Assembly (NCBI RefSeq): GCF_001424125.1
Contig: NZ_LMQI01000004.1
Span: 572,202 to 636,201 of the forward strand
DNA: 64,000 bases
Reading direction: 5' to 3'
Source: Cellulomonas sp. Leaf395
GTDB lineage: Bacteria; Actinomycetota; Actinomycetes; Actinomycetales; Cellulomonadaceae
Shown: one piece after another, positions 43,455 to 52,601 of the stretch
Layout of the letters: every line of letters starts with the position of its first letter
Numbering within the stretch: position 1 is the first letter of the stretch
Made by a program: the position numbers and the translations under genes
Notes under the pieces: model-generated
The model's database searches: none
Told to the model about the DNA's origin: nothing
What the model saw: the letters and a program-made list of their open reading frames with translations, nothing else

Positions 43455-44218
43455 GCGTCGAACGCCTTGCGCTCGACCTCGTCGCGCTCCTCTTGCGTGT
43501 CGTACCGCGGGTCGCGGCCGGCCTCGTCGACGGGGAGCCCGGCCGCCAGGAGCTTCTTGTCCTTGCGGTTCTTGCGCCACACCTCGACGATCACCGGCAG
43601 CACCGACATGAAGACGACGAGGATCAGGAGCGCCTCGATGTTCTCCTTGATGAACGTGATGTTGCCCAGCAGGTAGCCGAGCAGCGTGACGCCCCCGGCC
43701 CAGAGCACGACGCCGATCGCGTTGAACAGCGCGAAGTGCCGGTACGGCATGCGGCCCACGCCGGCGGCGACCGACGCGTAGGTGCGCACGAACGGGATGA
43801 ACTGGGCCACGATCAGCGTCCGCCCGCCGTACTTGTCGAAGTAGGCGTAGGTCTGGTCGATGTAGCGCTGCTTGAAGAACCGCGAGTCGGGCTTGCTGAA
43901 CACCCTCGGCCCGAGCGTGCGACCGATCAGGTAGCCGGTCTGGGTGCCGGCGTAGGCGGTGGCGATGAGGATCAGGCACAGCGCCCAGATGCTGATCTCG
44001 ATCTCGAGCGACTCCTGCGCGACGAGCGCGCCCGCCGTGAACAGCAACGAGTCGCCGGGCAGGATCGGGAACAGCAGGCCGACCTCGATGAAGACGATCG
44101 CCATGATGCCGAGCAGCACCCACGGCCCGAACGAGTCGATCAGGTACTGCGGGTCGAGGAAGTCGGGCCCGAGGGCGGCGACGGGTCCGGCGGCCGTGAG
44201 GGCGGTCGTCATCAGCAT
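43451..44218 (-). CDS. DedA family (VTT domain) membrane protein
   Basis: A 255-residue integral membrane protein. FPILPGDSLLFTAGALVA and VAQFIPFVRTYASVAAGVGRMPYRHF are hallmark DedA segments with the conserved Arg and Pro. DedA proteins take part in lipid flipping and envelope homeostasis. The C-terminus is charged and cytoplasmic. It is the first gene of a pair with the HAD-IIA hydrolase, and divergent from a lacI gene 95 bp away. Confidence 0.9.
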   Translation of the reverse strand: MLMTTALTAAGPVAALGPDFLDPQYLIDSFGPWVLLGIMAIVFIEVGLLFPILPGDSLLFTAGALVAQESLEIEISIWALCLILIATAYAGTQTGYLIGRTLGPRVFSKPDSRFFKQRYIDQTYAYFDKYGGRTLIVAQFIPFVRTYASVAAGVGRMPYRHFALFNAIGVVLWAGGVTLLGYLLGNITFIKENIEALLILVVFMSVLPVIVEVWRKNRKDKKLLAAGLPVDEAGRDPRYDTQEERDEVERKAFDA

Positions 44219-44313
44219 GCGCCCAGAGTACGGGGGCGCCGGTGGGCGGCCCGGGAGGGGAATGTGCGGACCGTGTGCGGCACGATCCCCGACAGGTGCT
44301 GAACAATGGCGCC

Positions 44314-45318
44314 GTGCGGGCCACCGTGAAGGACGTCGCAGCCCGGGCGGGCGTGTCGCCGAAGACCGTCTCCAACGTCATCCACGGTGTCGTGTTCGTG
44401 CGTCCGGAGACGCGCGAGCGAGTGGAGCGTGCCCTGGCTGAGCTGGACTACGTCCCGAACCTCGGCGCGCGCGGGCTGCGCAACGGCCGGTACGGCCTCA
44501 TCGCGCTGGCTCTGCCCGACCTGTCGACGGCGTACTCGGCCGAGCTGGCGCACCACTTCGTCGAGGAAGCGCACTCGCGGGGCTGGTCACTGCAGATCGA
44601 GGAGACGGCTGCGGAGCCGGGCCGCGAGCGCGACCTGCTGTCCCGCGCGCGGTCGCACCTGGTCGACGGGCTCGTCCTCAACCCCGTCTCCCTGGCGGAC
44701 TCGGCCGTGCCGGCGGTGCTGGGGCCGTTGCCGCCGACGGTGCTCATCGGCGAGGTCGTCCAGGACCGGGCGGACCACGTGGGCGTGGACAGCGTGCAAG
44801 CCTCGCGGGACGTGGCGGAGCACCTGCTGGCGACGGGCCGCAGGCGCATCGCCGCCGTGGGTACGCCCCCGGTCGGGGTGGAGACGGCGGCGGCCCTGCA
44901 GCGCACCGAGGGGTACCGAGCTGCCCTCGTGGCGGCCGGCCTCGTGCTGGACCCGGACCTCGAGATCCCAGTGCGGTACTGGACGACGGAGCTGGCGGTC
45001 GAGGCCACGCGTGCCCACCTTGCCCGGCACCCGGTGCCGGACGCCTTCCTGTGCTTCACGGACTCGATGGCGCTCGGCGTGCTCAGCGTGCTGTGGGAGC
45101 GAGGGCTCCGGGTGCCTGACGACGTCGCGGTGGCGGGGTTCGACGACGTCGCCTCCGCCCGGTATGCGGTCCCTCCGCTGACCACCGTGGCGTTCGACCT
45201 GCGTGGCTACGCGGCGGCCGCGCTGGACCTGCTCAGCGAGCGCATCGCCGACCCCGGCCGGCCGCCGCGACAGGTCGTGTTCCCCCACCGGGTCGTGGTC
45301 CGCGCCAGCACCGGCTGA
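44314..45318 (+). CDS. LacI-family regulator of the arabinoside ABC operon
   Basis: A 334-residue LacI protein from GTG 44314. HTH VKDVAARAGVSPKTVSNVIH at residues 4-23; effector domain with LIALALPDLSTAYSAELAHH, LCFTDSMALGVLSVLWERG and AGFDDVASARYAVPPLTT. It lies directly upstream of, and on the same strand as, the binding protein-permease-GH51 operon, and a perfect 12-bp palindrome sits 26 bp after its stop. It likely responds to an arabinose-containing saccharide. A weak ribosome site leaves the start slightly uncertain; an in-frame ATG at 44242 is less likely. Confidence 0.87.
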   Translation: MRATVKDVAARAGVSPKTVSNVIHGVVFVRPETRERVERALAELDYVPNLGARGLRNGRYGLIALALPDLSTAYSAELAHHFVEEAHSRGWSLQIEETAAEPGRERDLLSRARSHLVDGLVLNPVSLADSAVPAVLGPLPPTVLIGEVVQDRADHVGVDSVQASRDVAEHLLATGRRRIAAVGTPPVGVETAAALQRTEGYRAALVAAGLVLDPDLEIPVRYWTTELAVEATRAHLARHPVPDAFLCFTDSMALGVLSVLWERGLRVPDDVAVAGFDDVASARYAVPPLTTVAFDLRGYAAAALDLLSERIADPGRPPRQVVFPHRVVVRASTG

Positions 45319-45343
45319 CGTCGCGGCTGGTCACAGGCGCAGT

Positions 45344-45355
45344 GACACGCGTGTC
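45344..45355. promoter_or_regulatory. Perfect 12-bp palindrome GACACGCGTGTC upstream of the ABC operon
   Basis: A perfect palindrome 117 bp before the binding protein start; a TTGCAC (45366-45371) and TAATGA (45388-45393) pair with 16-bp spacing just downstream could be the promoter. It is the best candidate operator for the LacI protein encoded immediately upstream. Confidence 0.55.
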
Positions 45356-45471
45356 GGCGAGTTCGTTGCACCGCCGTTCTAACGATGTAATGATGCGATT
45401 CGGACACGGCGACGACGCCGGGCCCGGCTACCGACGACGACGTCGGACGCGTCTCACGAAGGAGTGAGGGC

Positions 45472-46836
45472 ATGGCACCGCACCACTTTGCGCACCGGCG
45501 CACCGCCGACTTGGTCCTGCCACCCGGGCCGGGCCTCACCCGGCGCCAGATGCTGGTCGGGTCCTTGGCCACGGTCGGAGGCGTCGCAGCCGCCTCGGCG
45601 CTCGCCGGGTGTGCCCCGCCGGCGGCGGCGAGCGGTCTTCACGAGCTCGCCTACTGGCACCTGCTCAGCGGCGGCGACGGCATCAACATGGCCGGCCTCG
45701 TCGACAAGGTGAACGCCCTGGACCACGGGTACGAGGCCACCCAGACCGTGCTGGCCTGGGGTGCGCCGTACTACACCAAGCTGGCCATGGCGAGCGTCGG
45801 CGGTCGGTCGCCCGACGTCGCGATCATGCACGCGTCACGGGTGGCCGGGTACGCGCCGGGCGGGCTGCTGGACCCGTGGGACCTGGACCTGCTGGCCGAG
45901 TTCGGCGTCGAGGAGTCCGACTTCCTCGAACGTGTCTGGGCCAAGGGCGGGCTGGACGGCAAGCAGTACTCGATCGCCCTCGACTCGCACCCGTTCATCA
46001 TGATGTACAACCTCGACGTCGCCGAGCAGGCCGACGTGCTCGGTTCCGACGGCCAGCTGGCGCCGATCGACAGCCCCGACCAGTTCCTCGAGGTCGCCCG
46101 TGCCATGCAGGCGGTGACCGGGAAGCACGGCCTCTCGTACGGGTACCTGGGCGACGGTGCCCAGATGTGGCGGCTGTTCTACACGCTCTACAAGCAGCAC
46201 GACGCGGAGTTCGACCTGTCCGGCCTGACTGCGGTGGTCGACGACGACGCCGCGGTGGAGTCGCTGGAGTTCATCCAGCAGCTCCTCGACGGCACCATCT
46301 GCACGCCCAGCGGCGACTACGGCACGGCCGTCTCGGAGTTCATGTCCGGTGAGAGCGGGATGTTCTTCACCGGCGTGTGGGAGCTGCCCACCGCCAAGAA
46401 CTCGGGCCTGGCGTTCGACGCGCAGCCAATCCCGACACTGTTCGGCACGCCGGCCGCCTACGCCGACTCGCACGCGTTCACGCTGCCGCACCAGTCCAGC
46501 CCCGACCCGGAGCAGCGGCGGGCGAGCTACCAGTTCGTTGCCGACCTCCTGCAGAACTCGCTCGGCTGGGCCGAGGCCGGGCACATTCCCGCCTACCAGC
46601 CCGTGGTGGAGAGCGACGAGTACCAGGCGCTCGAGCCGCAGGCGCACTACGCGTCCGCCGCGGAGATCCTCAACTACGACCCGGAGGCGTGGTTCACCGG
46701 GTCCGGCAGCGACTTCCAGAACTACTTCCTGGAGACCGTGCAGGGCGTGTATCTGGAAGGCGCCGACCCGGCCGAGGGCTTCGCCGCCTTCGTCCGCCGC
46801 GTGAACGTGCAGCTCGCCAAGCCCAACCCGGTGTGA
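45472..46836 (+). CDS. ABC transporter sugar-binding lipoprotein (cluster 1)
   Basis: A 454-residue extracellular solute-binding protein. The N-terminus has a twin-arginine-like LTRRQMLVGS, a hydrophobic stretch and the lipobox LAGC near residue 47, so it is a lipoprotein probably exported in folded form by Tat. The mature part resembles CUT1 oligosaccharide-binding proteins (AYWHLLSGGDG, YYTKLAMA, GGRSPDVAIMHA, MSGESGMFFTGVWELP). AAGGAGTGA precedes the ATG. It is followed by two permeases and a GH51 enzyme, so arabinooligosaccharides are the likely cargo. Confidence 0.88.
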   Translation: MAPHHFAHRRTADLVLPPGPGLTRRQMLVGSLATVGGVAAASALAGCAPPAAASGLHELAYWHLLSGGDGINMAGLVDKVNALDHGYEATQTVLAWGAPYYTKLAMASVGGRSPDVAIMHASRVAGYAPGGLLDPWDLDLLAEFGVEESDFLERVWAKGGLDGKQYSIALDSHPFIMMYNLDVAEQADVLGSDGQLAPIDSPDQFLEVARAMQAVTGKHGLSYGYLGDGAQMWRLFYTLYKQHDAEFDLSGLTAVVDDDAAVESLEFIQQLLDGTICTPSGDYGTAVSEFMSGESGMFFTGVWELPTAKNSGLAFDAQPIPTLFGTPAAYADSHAFTLPHQSSPDPEQRRASYQFVADLLQNSLGWAEAGHIPAYQPVVESDEYQALEPQAHYASAAEILNYDPEAWFTGSGSDFQNYFLETVQGVYLEGADPAEGFAAFVRRVNVQLAKPNPV

Positions 46837-46852
46837 CCCGAAGGAGTTGACC

Positions 46853-47806
46853 GTGTCCTCTGCAGCTCTCGACGCCTCGGCCACCGGCGCCCCCCCGCGC
46901 ACCACGTCGGCCGAGGAGGTCCGGCGCGGCGAACGTGAGCGCCGCGCCCGTGACAACCGCATCGGCTGGGCGTTCGTCGCCCCGTTCGTCATCGTCTTCG
47001 TGATGTTCCTCATCTGGCCACTGGTCCACGGCTTCTACCTCAGCTTCACCGGGGAGAGCATCACCGGTGCGGGGGGCGAGCTCATCGGCCTCGACAACTA
47101 CGTCGAGGCGGTGAACGACCCGATCATGTGGCGTTCCCTACTCAACACCCTGTGGTTCACGGTCCTGTCGACCGTGCCGCTGGTGGTCGTCGCGCTCATC
47201 CTGGCGCTGCTCGTGCATCAGGGGCTGCCCGGGCAGTGGCTCTGGCGGCTCTCGTTCTTCATGCCGTTCCTGCTGGCCTCGACGGTCGCGGCCCAGTTCT
47301 GGATCTGGATGTACAACCCGCAGCTCGGTCTCGTGAACTACCTGCTCGGGGCGGTGGGCGTCGAGCCGATCGCCTGGCTGCAGGACCCGCAGTGGGCGAT
47401 GCTCGCGGTGGTGGTCATGACGCTGTGGTGGACGGTCGGGTTCAACTTCCTGCTCTACCTGACGGCCCTGCAGAACATCCCGGAGCAGCAGTACGAGGCG
47501 TCCGCGCTGGACGGTGCGGGCCGGTGGCGGCAGCTGCGGTCGATCACCGTCCCGCAGCTGGGGCCGACCACCGTGCTCATCGTGATCCTGCAGATCCTGG
47601 CCTCGCTGAAGGTCTTCGACCAGATCTACATCATGACGCAGGGCGGTCCCGGCGGCGTGACCCGGCCCGTCGTCCAGTACGTCTTCGAGACGGGCTTCAC
47701 GGGCTACCGGTTCGGGTACGCGTCGTCGATCGCCTACATCTTCTTCGCCATCATCGTCATCATCTCGGTCGGCCAGATGCGACTGACGACTCGGAGGGGT
47801 GCCTGA
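46853..47806 (+). CDS. ABC transporter permease (MalF/UgpA type)
   Basis: A 317-residue inner membrane permease with six predicted helices (first: GWAFVAPFVIVFVMFLIWPL). The EAA loop that docks the ATPase is YEASALDGAGRWRQLRSITVPQL. GTG at 46853 sits 6 bp after AAGGAG; a TTG touching the ribosome site is rejected. It forms the importer with the next permease; its stop overlaps that gene's start (TGATG). Confidence 0.9.
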   Translation: MSSAALDASATGAPPRTTSAEEVRRGERERRARDNRIGWAFVAPFVIVFVMFLIWPLVHGFYLSFTGESITGAGGELIGLDNYVEAVNDPIMWRSLLNTLWFTVLSTVPLVVVALILALLVHQGLPGQWLWRLSFFMPFLLASTVAAQFWIWMYNPQLGLVNYLLGAVGVEPIAWLQDPQWAMLAVVVMTLWWTVGFNFLLYLTALQNIPEQQYEASALDGAGRWRQLRSITVPQLGPTTVLIVILQILASLKVFDQIYIMTQGGPGGVTRPVVQYVFETGFTGYRFGYASSIAYIFFAIIVIISVGQMRLTTRRGA

Positions 47807-48735
47807 TGACCACCGCCGTGCAGAGCACACAGCCTGAGCCCGGATCTGTCGGCGCCCGTCCGTCCCGCGGCCGGTTCGCCGACAAGGCGGGTCTACGCAT
47901 CGGCGAGCGCTTCGCCAGCCCCGGACGGATCGGCGCGATCGTCGCCCTCGTCGTCCTCGCGGTGTTCTGGCTCCTGCCGTTCCTCTGGGCCGTCGCCACG
48001 TCGTTCAAGTCCGAGACGTCGGCCGCCGCCACGCCCGTGTCCTGGCTGCCGCCCGACGGCTTCACCACCGACGCGTACGCGAACGTGCTGCGGGAGGGGA
48101 ACATCCCCCTCTGGACCTGGAACAGCCTGGTGACCGCCACGGCGATCACCCTCATCACCCTCGCGGTGACGGCCCTGGCCGCCTACGCGTTCTCGCGGCT
48201 CGACTTCACCGGCCGGCGCTGGCTGTTCTGGGGGATCATCGCGTCGATCATCATCCCGCCGCAGGTGCTGATCGTGCCCCTGTTCTACGAGATGCTCACC
48301 CTCAACCTCGTGGACACGTACTGGGCGATAATCCTGCCCCAGGTGGTCCACCCGGCCATGGTGTTCATCCTGAAGAAGTTCTTCGACCAGGTCCCCGTCG
48401 AGCTCGAGGACGCGGCACGCATCGACGGCGCCGGCCGGCTGCGCGTCTTCTGGTCGATCGTGCTGCCGCTGTCGCGGCCGATCCTGGCAGCCGTGGCGAT
48501 CTTCGTGTTCATCGGGGCATGGAACAACTTCCTGTGGCCGTTCATCGCCACCAGTGATGCGTCCCTGATGACCATGCCCGTCGGTCTGCAGACGGTGAAG
48601 AGCGCCTACGGCCTGCAGTACGCGCAGGTCATGGCCTCCGCCGTGCTCGCTGCGCTCCCGCTGGTCGTGGTGTTCCTGTTCTTCCAGCGCCAGATCATCA
48701 AGGGCTTCGCCACCACCGGCTTCGGCGGTCAGTGA
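47806..48735 (+). CDS. ABC transporter permease (MalG/UgpE type)
   Basis: A 309-residue permease with an N-terminal cytoplasmic tail and six membrane helices. The EAA loop reads LEDAARIDGAGRLRVFWSIVLPL, and FIGAWNNFLWPF is typical of CUT1 permeases. TGATG overlap with the previous permease and, at its end, TGATG with the GH51 gene. No ATPase gene follows; CUT1 importers in Actinobacteria often share one ATPase (MsiK) encoded elsewhere. Confidence 0.9.
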   Translation: MTTAVQSTQPEPGSVGARPSRGRFADKAGLRIGERFASPGRIGAIVALVVLAVFWLLPFLWAVATSFKSETSAAATPVSWLPPDGFTTDAYANVLREGNIPLWTWNSLVTATAITLITLAVTALAAYAFSRLDFTGRRWLFWGIIASIIIPPQVLIVPLFYEMLTLNLVDTYWAIILPQVVHPAMVFILKKFFDQVPVELEDAARIDGAGRLRVFWSIVLPLSRPILAAVAIFVFIGAWNNFLWPFIATSDASLMTMPVGLQTVKSAYGLQYAQVMASAVLAALPLVVVFLFFQRQIIKGFATTGFGGQ

Positions 48736-50270
48736 TGTCGAAGGCACGCGTCACGCTCGACCGCGACTTCGTCGTCGGGGAGGTGCCCCGCCGGATCTTC
48801 GGGTCGTTCGTCGAGCACATGGGCCGGTGCGTCTACACCGGCATCTTCGAGCCAGGCCACCCGACGGCCGACGACCAGGGATTCCGCCGCGACGTCCTCG
48901 ACCTGGTCAAAGAGCTGGGCGCGACGGTCGTCCGGTACCCCGGGGGCAACTTCGTCTCCGGGTACGCGTGGGAGGACGGCGTCGGTCCGGACCGGCCGCG
49001 GCGGCTGGACGGCGCCTGGCACACGGTCGAGACGAACGCGTTCGGGCTGCACGAGTTCGTCGACTGGGCCCGCGTGGCCGGCGTCGAGGTCATGGAGGCC
49101 GTGAACCTGGGCACCCGTGGGGTCGAGGAGGCGCGCCGGCTCGTCGAGTACGCCAACCACCCGGGCGGCACGGAGCTGTCGGACCTGCGGCGCACGAACG
49201 GCCACGAGGACCCGTTCGACATCCGGCTGTGGTGCCTGGGCAACGAGATGGACGGCCCGTGGCAGATGGGTGCCAAGACGGCCGACGAGTACGGGCGGCT
49301 GGCGCAGGAGGCCGCCAAGGCGATGCGGCTGGTGGACCCGCGGATCGAGCTGGTCGCGTGCGGCTCGTCGAACTCCGGCATGCCGACGTTCGGCGCGTGG
49401 GAGCAGACCGTGCTCGGGCACACGTACGACGAGGTGGACTACGTCTCGCTGCACGCGTACTACCAGGAGGACGACGGCGACCATGCGAGCTTCCTGGCCA
49501 GCGCCGTGGACATGGACTACTTCATCGAGTCGGTGGTGGCGACGGCCGACGCGGTCCGGGCGAAGGGGAAGCACAAGAAGCACATCGACCTCTCGTTCGA
49601 CGAGTGGAACGTCTGGTACCAGACCGGTCGCGACACCGAGGACCAGCCGCACGTGATCGAGCGGGCCGGCGTCTGGAAGGAGCACCCACGGATCATCGAG
49701 GACGAGTACTCGGTGACCGACGCCGTCGTCGTCGGCACGTTCCTGAACTCGCTGCTGCGCCATGGCGACCGCGTGAAGATCGCCAACCAGGCCCAGCTGG
49801 TCAACGTCATCGCGCCCATCCGCTCCGAGGAGGGCGGCCCCGCGTGGCGGCAGTCGATCTTCTGGCCGTTCGCACGCATGGCAGCACTCGCCCGCGGGGT
49901 CATCCTCCGCACGGCCGTGACGTCGGACCGCTACGACACGGCGAAGTTCGACTCGGTCGACCTGGTCGACGTGTCGGCCACGTGGGACGAGGAGCACGGC
50001 CGCGTCGCGCTCTTCCTGGCGCACCGGGGTCTCGACGAGGACGCGGAGGTCACGGTCGACCTGCGCGGCTGGACGGCCGGTCAGGTCAGGCGTGCGGAGG
50101 TGCTGACCGTGCCCGAGGGCGGCGACCGGCACACCACGAACTCGCAGGACGCCCAGGACCGCGTCGGCCTCCGCCCGGTCGACGGGGTGCGGGCGCAGGA
50201 CGGCGTCGTGAGCCTGCGGCTGCCCCCGCTGTCGTGGGCCGTGGTCGAGCTGGAGGTCACGCCGGCCTGA
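48735..50270 (+). CDS. abfA: Alpha-L-arabinofuranosidase, GH51
   Basis: A 511-residue intracellular glycosidase (no signal peptide) removing arabinofuranosyl groups from imported oligosaccharides. The acid/base Glu is in LWCLGNEMDGPWQMG, the nucleophile Glu in SFDEWNVWY; FGSFVEHMGRCVYTGI and VVRYPGGNFVSGY are family blocks. The C-terminal part forms the beta-sandwich domain. ATG 48735 overlaps the permease stop; a GTG three bases earlier is also possible. Last gene of the importer operon. Confidence 0.93.
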   Translation: MSKARVTLDRDFVVGEVPRRIFGSFVEHMGRCVYTGIFEPGHPTADDQGFRRDVLDLVKELGATVVRYPGGNFVSGYAWEDGVGPDRPRRLDGAWHTVETNAFGLHEFVDWARVAGVEVMEAVNLGTRGVEEARRLVEYANHPGGTELSDLRRTNGHEDPFDIRLWCLGNEMDGPWQMGAKTADEYGRLAQEAAKAMRLVDPRIELVACGSSNSGMPTFGAWEQTVLGHTYDEVDYVSLHAYYQEDDGDHASFLASAVDMDYFIESVVATADAVRAKGKHKKHIDLSFDEWNVWYQTGRDTEDQPHVIERAGVWKEHPRIIEDEYSVTDAVVVGTFLNSLLRHGDRVKIANQAQLVNVIAPIRSEEGGPAWRQSIFWPFARMAALARGVILRTAVTSDRYDTAKFDSVDLVDVSATWDEEHGRVALFLAHRGLDEDAEVTVDLRGWTAGQVRRAEVLTVPEGGDRHTTNSQDAQDRVGLRPVDGVRAQDGVVSLRLPPLSWAVVELEVTPA

Positions 50271-50293
50271 CGGGCACAGCTACGGTGGCGCCC

Positions 50294-50944
50294 GTGGACG
50301 AGGAGCGCGCAGAGGTCGGGGTCGGCCCGTGGGTGGGTGAGTGGCCTGTGCTCGACAGCGCTGGCGCGCCCCTCGACCCCCGGTACGACCCCGAGCTGCT
50401 GGCGCACGGCGACCGGCGCAACGTCGTCGACGCCTACCGGTACTGGAGCCTCGAGGCGATCGTCGCCGACCTCGACACCCGCCGGCACCCGTTCCACGTG
50501 GCCATCGAGAACTGGGCCCACGACATGAACATCGGCTCGGTCGTCCGCACCGCCAACGCGTTCCTCGCGGCCGAGGTGCACATCGTCGGCAACCGCCGCT
50601 GGAACCGTCGCGGGGCCATGGTCACCGACCGCTACCAGCACGTCCGCCACCATCCGTCGGTCGGCGACCTGCTGGCCTGGGCGTCCGACGAGGGACTGCC
50701 GGTGCTCGGCATCGACAACCTGCCGGGCTCGGTGGCTCTGGAGGGCTACCCGCTACCGCGGGCCTGCGTCCTGCTGTTCGGGCAGGAGTCCGTCGGCCTG
50801 TCCGACGCGGCCCGGGCCTCCGCCGTAGACGTCCTGCACATCGCCCAGTTCGGCTCGACCCGCTCGATCAACGCGGGTGCTGCGGCTGCGATCGCCATGC
50901 ACGCCTGGATCAGCCGCCACGCGTCGCCAGGTGTCCAGGGGTAG
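50294..50944 (+). CDS. SpoU/TrmH-family RNA 2'-O-methyltransferase
   Basis: A 216-residue SPOUT methyltransferase with motif 1 HDMNIGSVVRTANAF, motif 2 VLLFGQESVGLS, and motif 3 SINAGAAAAIAMHAW (usually SLNVSVAAGI). It methylates a ribose in tRNA or rRNA; the target is unknown. Starts GTG 50294, after GGTGG; a GTG at 50285 is an alternative. It lies just before fba in a common actinobacterial order. Confidence 0.82.
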   Translation: MDEERAEVGVGPWVGEWPVLDSAGAPLDPRYDPELLAHGDRRNVVDAYRYWSLEAIVADLDTRRHPFHVAIENWAHDMNIGSVVRTANAFLAAEVHIVGNRRWNRRGAMVTDRYQHVRHHPSVGDLLAWASDEGLPVLGIDNLPGSVALEGYPLPRACVLLFGQESVGLSDAARASAVDVLHIAQFGSTRSINAGAAAAIAMHAWISRHASPGVQG

Positions 50945-51025
50945 AACGTCCCAGGCGTCGGGCTGTGCAGGCGTGCCAGAATCGGTGCGATACCCCCTCC
51001 CCTCTACGCGCAGGAGATGCTGCAG

Positions 51026-52051
51026 ATGGCCATCGCCACCCCCGAGGTCTACGCCGAGATGATCGACCGGGCGAAGGCGGGCAAGTTCGCCTACCCGGCC
51101 GTGAACGTCACGTCGTCCCAGAGCGTCACCGCCGCGCTGCAGGGCTTCGCCGAGGCGGAGTCCGACGGCATCATCCAGGTGTCGGTCGGCGGCGCCGAGT
51201 ACGCGGCCGGCTCGACGGTCAAGGACCGCATCGCCGGCTCGCTGGCCCTCGCGGCGTACGCGGCCGAGGTGGCCAAGGGCTACCCGATCACCGTCGCGCT
51301 GCACACCGACCACTGCGCCAAGCAGAACCTCGACTCCTGGGTGCGGCCGCTGCTCGCGCTCGAGATCGAGCAGGTCAAGGCCGGCAAGCTCCCCACGTTC
51401 CAGTCGCACATGTGGGACGGCTCGTCCGTGCCGCTGGACGAGAACCTGGTCATCGCCGAGGAGCTCCTGGACCTCTCCGTGAAGGCCCGCACGATCCTCG
51501 AGATCGAGGTCGGCGTCGTCGGTGGCGAGGAGGACGGCCACACGGCCGAGATCAACGACAAGCTGTACACGACCGTCGAGGACGGCCTTGCCACCGTCAG
51601 GGCGCTCGGCGCGGGCGAGAAGGGCCGCTACCTGACGGCCCTGACGTTCGGCAACGTGCACGGCGTGTACAAGCCCGGCGCGGTCAAGCTGCGTCCGTCG
51701 ATCCTCGCGGAGATCCAGAAGGCCGTCGGCGAGGCCATCGGCAAGGAGAACCCGTTCGACCTGGTCTTCCACGGCGGGTCCGGCTCCACCGAGGCCGAGA
51801 TCTCCGAGGCCGTCGACAACGGCGTCATCAAGATGAACATCGACACGGACACGCAGTACGCGTTCAGCCGTCCGGTGGCGGACCACTTCTTCCGCAACTA
51901 CGACGGTGTGCTCAAGGTCGACGGCGAGGTGGGCAACAAGAAGGCCTACGACCCGCGCGCCTGGGGCAAGCTCGCCGAGGCCGGCATGGCCCAGCGGATC
52001 GCGGAGGCCTCGCGCCAGCTCCGCTCGGCCGGGCACACGCTCGGCGCCTGA
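51026..52051 (+). CDS. fba: Class II fructose-bisphosphate aldolase
   Basis: A 341-residue zinc aldolase cleaving fructose-1,6-bisphosphate in glycolysis and gluconeogenesis. Zinc ligands include the His in ALHTDHC and those in TFGNVHGVYKPG and LVFHGGSGS; NIDTDTQYAFSRP completes the phosphate site. ATG 51026 is 9 bp after AGGAG; the ATG at 51017 touches that site and is less likely. A very strong hairpin terminator follows directly. Confidence 0.94.
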   Translation: MAIATPEVYAEMIDRAKAGKFAYPAVNVTSSQSVTAALQGFAEAESDGIIQVSVGGAEYAAGSTVKDRIAGSLALAAYAAEVAKGYPITVALHTDHCAKQNLDSWVRPLLALEIEQVKAGKLPTFQSHMWDGSSVPLDENLVIAEELLDLSVKARTILEIEVGVVGGEEDGHTAEINDKLYTTVEDGLATVRALGAGEKGRYLTALTFGNVHGVYKPGAVKLRPSILAEIQKAVGEAIGKENPFDLVFHGGSGSTEAEISEAVDNGVIKMNIDTDTQYAFSRPVADHFFRNYDGVLKVDGEVGNKKAYDPRAWGKLAEAGMAQRIAEASRQLRSAGHTLGA

Positions 52052-52056
52052 CCCCA

Positions 52057-52098
52057 GACACACGAAAGGGCCCCCTCGCGGGGGCCCTTTCGTGTGTC
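52057..52098. terminator. Strong hairpin terminator between fba and STAS gene
   Basis: A perfect 19-bp stem GACACACGAAAGGGCCCCC (52057-52075) with a TCGC loop and exact complement at 52080-52098. It is bidirectional, with no long T-run beyond CCCTTTCGTG. Its right end overlaps the stop region of the convergent STAS gene. Confidence 0.85.
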
Positions 52099-52516
52099 AG
52101 CTGGTGGTGTCGCCCATCGGCTGGAACTCGGACTCGTCGCCCTCGACCACGTCCAGGAGCTCACCGATCCGCGTGACCTCGAGCAGGAACCGCACGGTGG
52201 GCGGTACCCGGAGGAGGCGGACCCGGTGCTGCGACCGGATGGAGAGGCGTGCCAGGAAGGCGACTCCTGAGGAGTCCATGAACGTCACGTGGTGAGCGTC
52301 CACCTCGATGGGCAGGCCCACCTGCTCGGCCTCCGCCGTCGCTTCCTGCAGCTCGGGACCGAGGTCGGCGTCGATCTCGCCCGAGAGCACGATGCGGGTG
52401 GCATCCGTCCCCACGATGACCTGTACCGCCCCTGGTTCGCCGACGACCCCTGCACCCTGATCGACCCGCGAGACGTCCGCAGGCCCGTCCGGGATCGTGC
52501 TGTTACCGTCGCGCAC
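52097..52516 (-). CDS. STAS-domain anti-sigma factor antagonist
   Basis: A 139-residue SpoIIAA-type protein. After a 35-residue polar extension, the STAS fold has VLSGEIDADLGPELQEA and the phosphorylatable Ser in FMDSSGVAFLARL. It would bind a kinase/anti-sigma factor when dephosphorylated. GTG 52516 follows AAAGGAA. Divergent from the PAS-GAF-PP2C-kinase gene 86 bp away, its likely phosphatase. Confidence 0.85.
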   Translation of the reverse strand: MRDGNSTIPDGPADVSRVDQGAGVVGEPGAVQVIVGTDATRIVLSGEIDADLGPELQEATAEAEQVGLPIEVDAHHVTFMDSSGVAFLARLSIRSQHRVRLLRVPPTVRFLLEVTRIGELLDVVEGDESEFQPMGDTTS

Positions 52517-52601
52517 GGCGTTCCTTTCAGCTTCTTCCGGCAGGCACGCGCCGCTTCTCGACGACGTGCCTGTTCGGAACGCTAGACGATCGGAGGTAGT
52601 G

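Noticed and set aside
45376..45391. GTTCTAACGATGTAAT as the operator of the ABC operon
   Set aside because: Only weak symmetry; the perfect palindrome at 45344-45355 is a better candidate.
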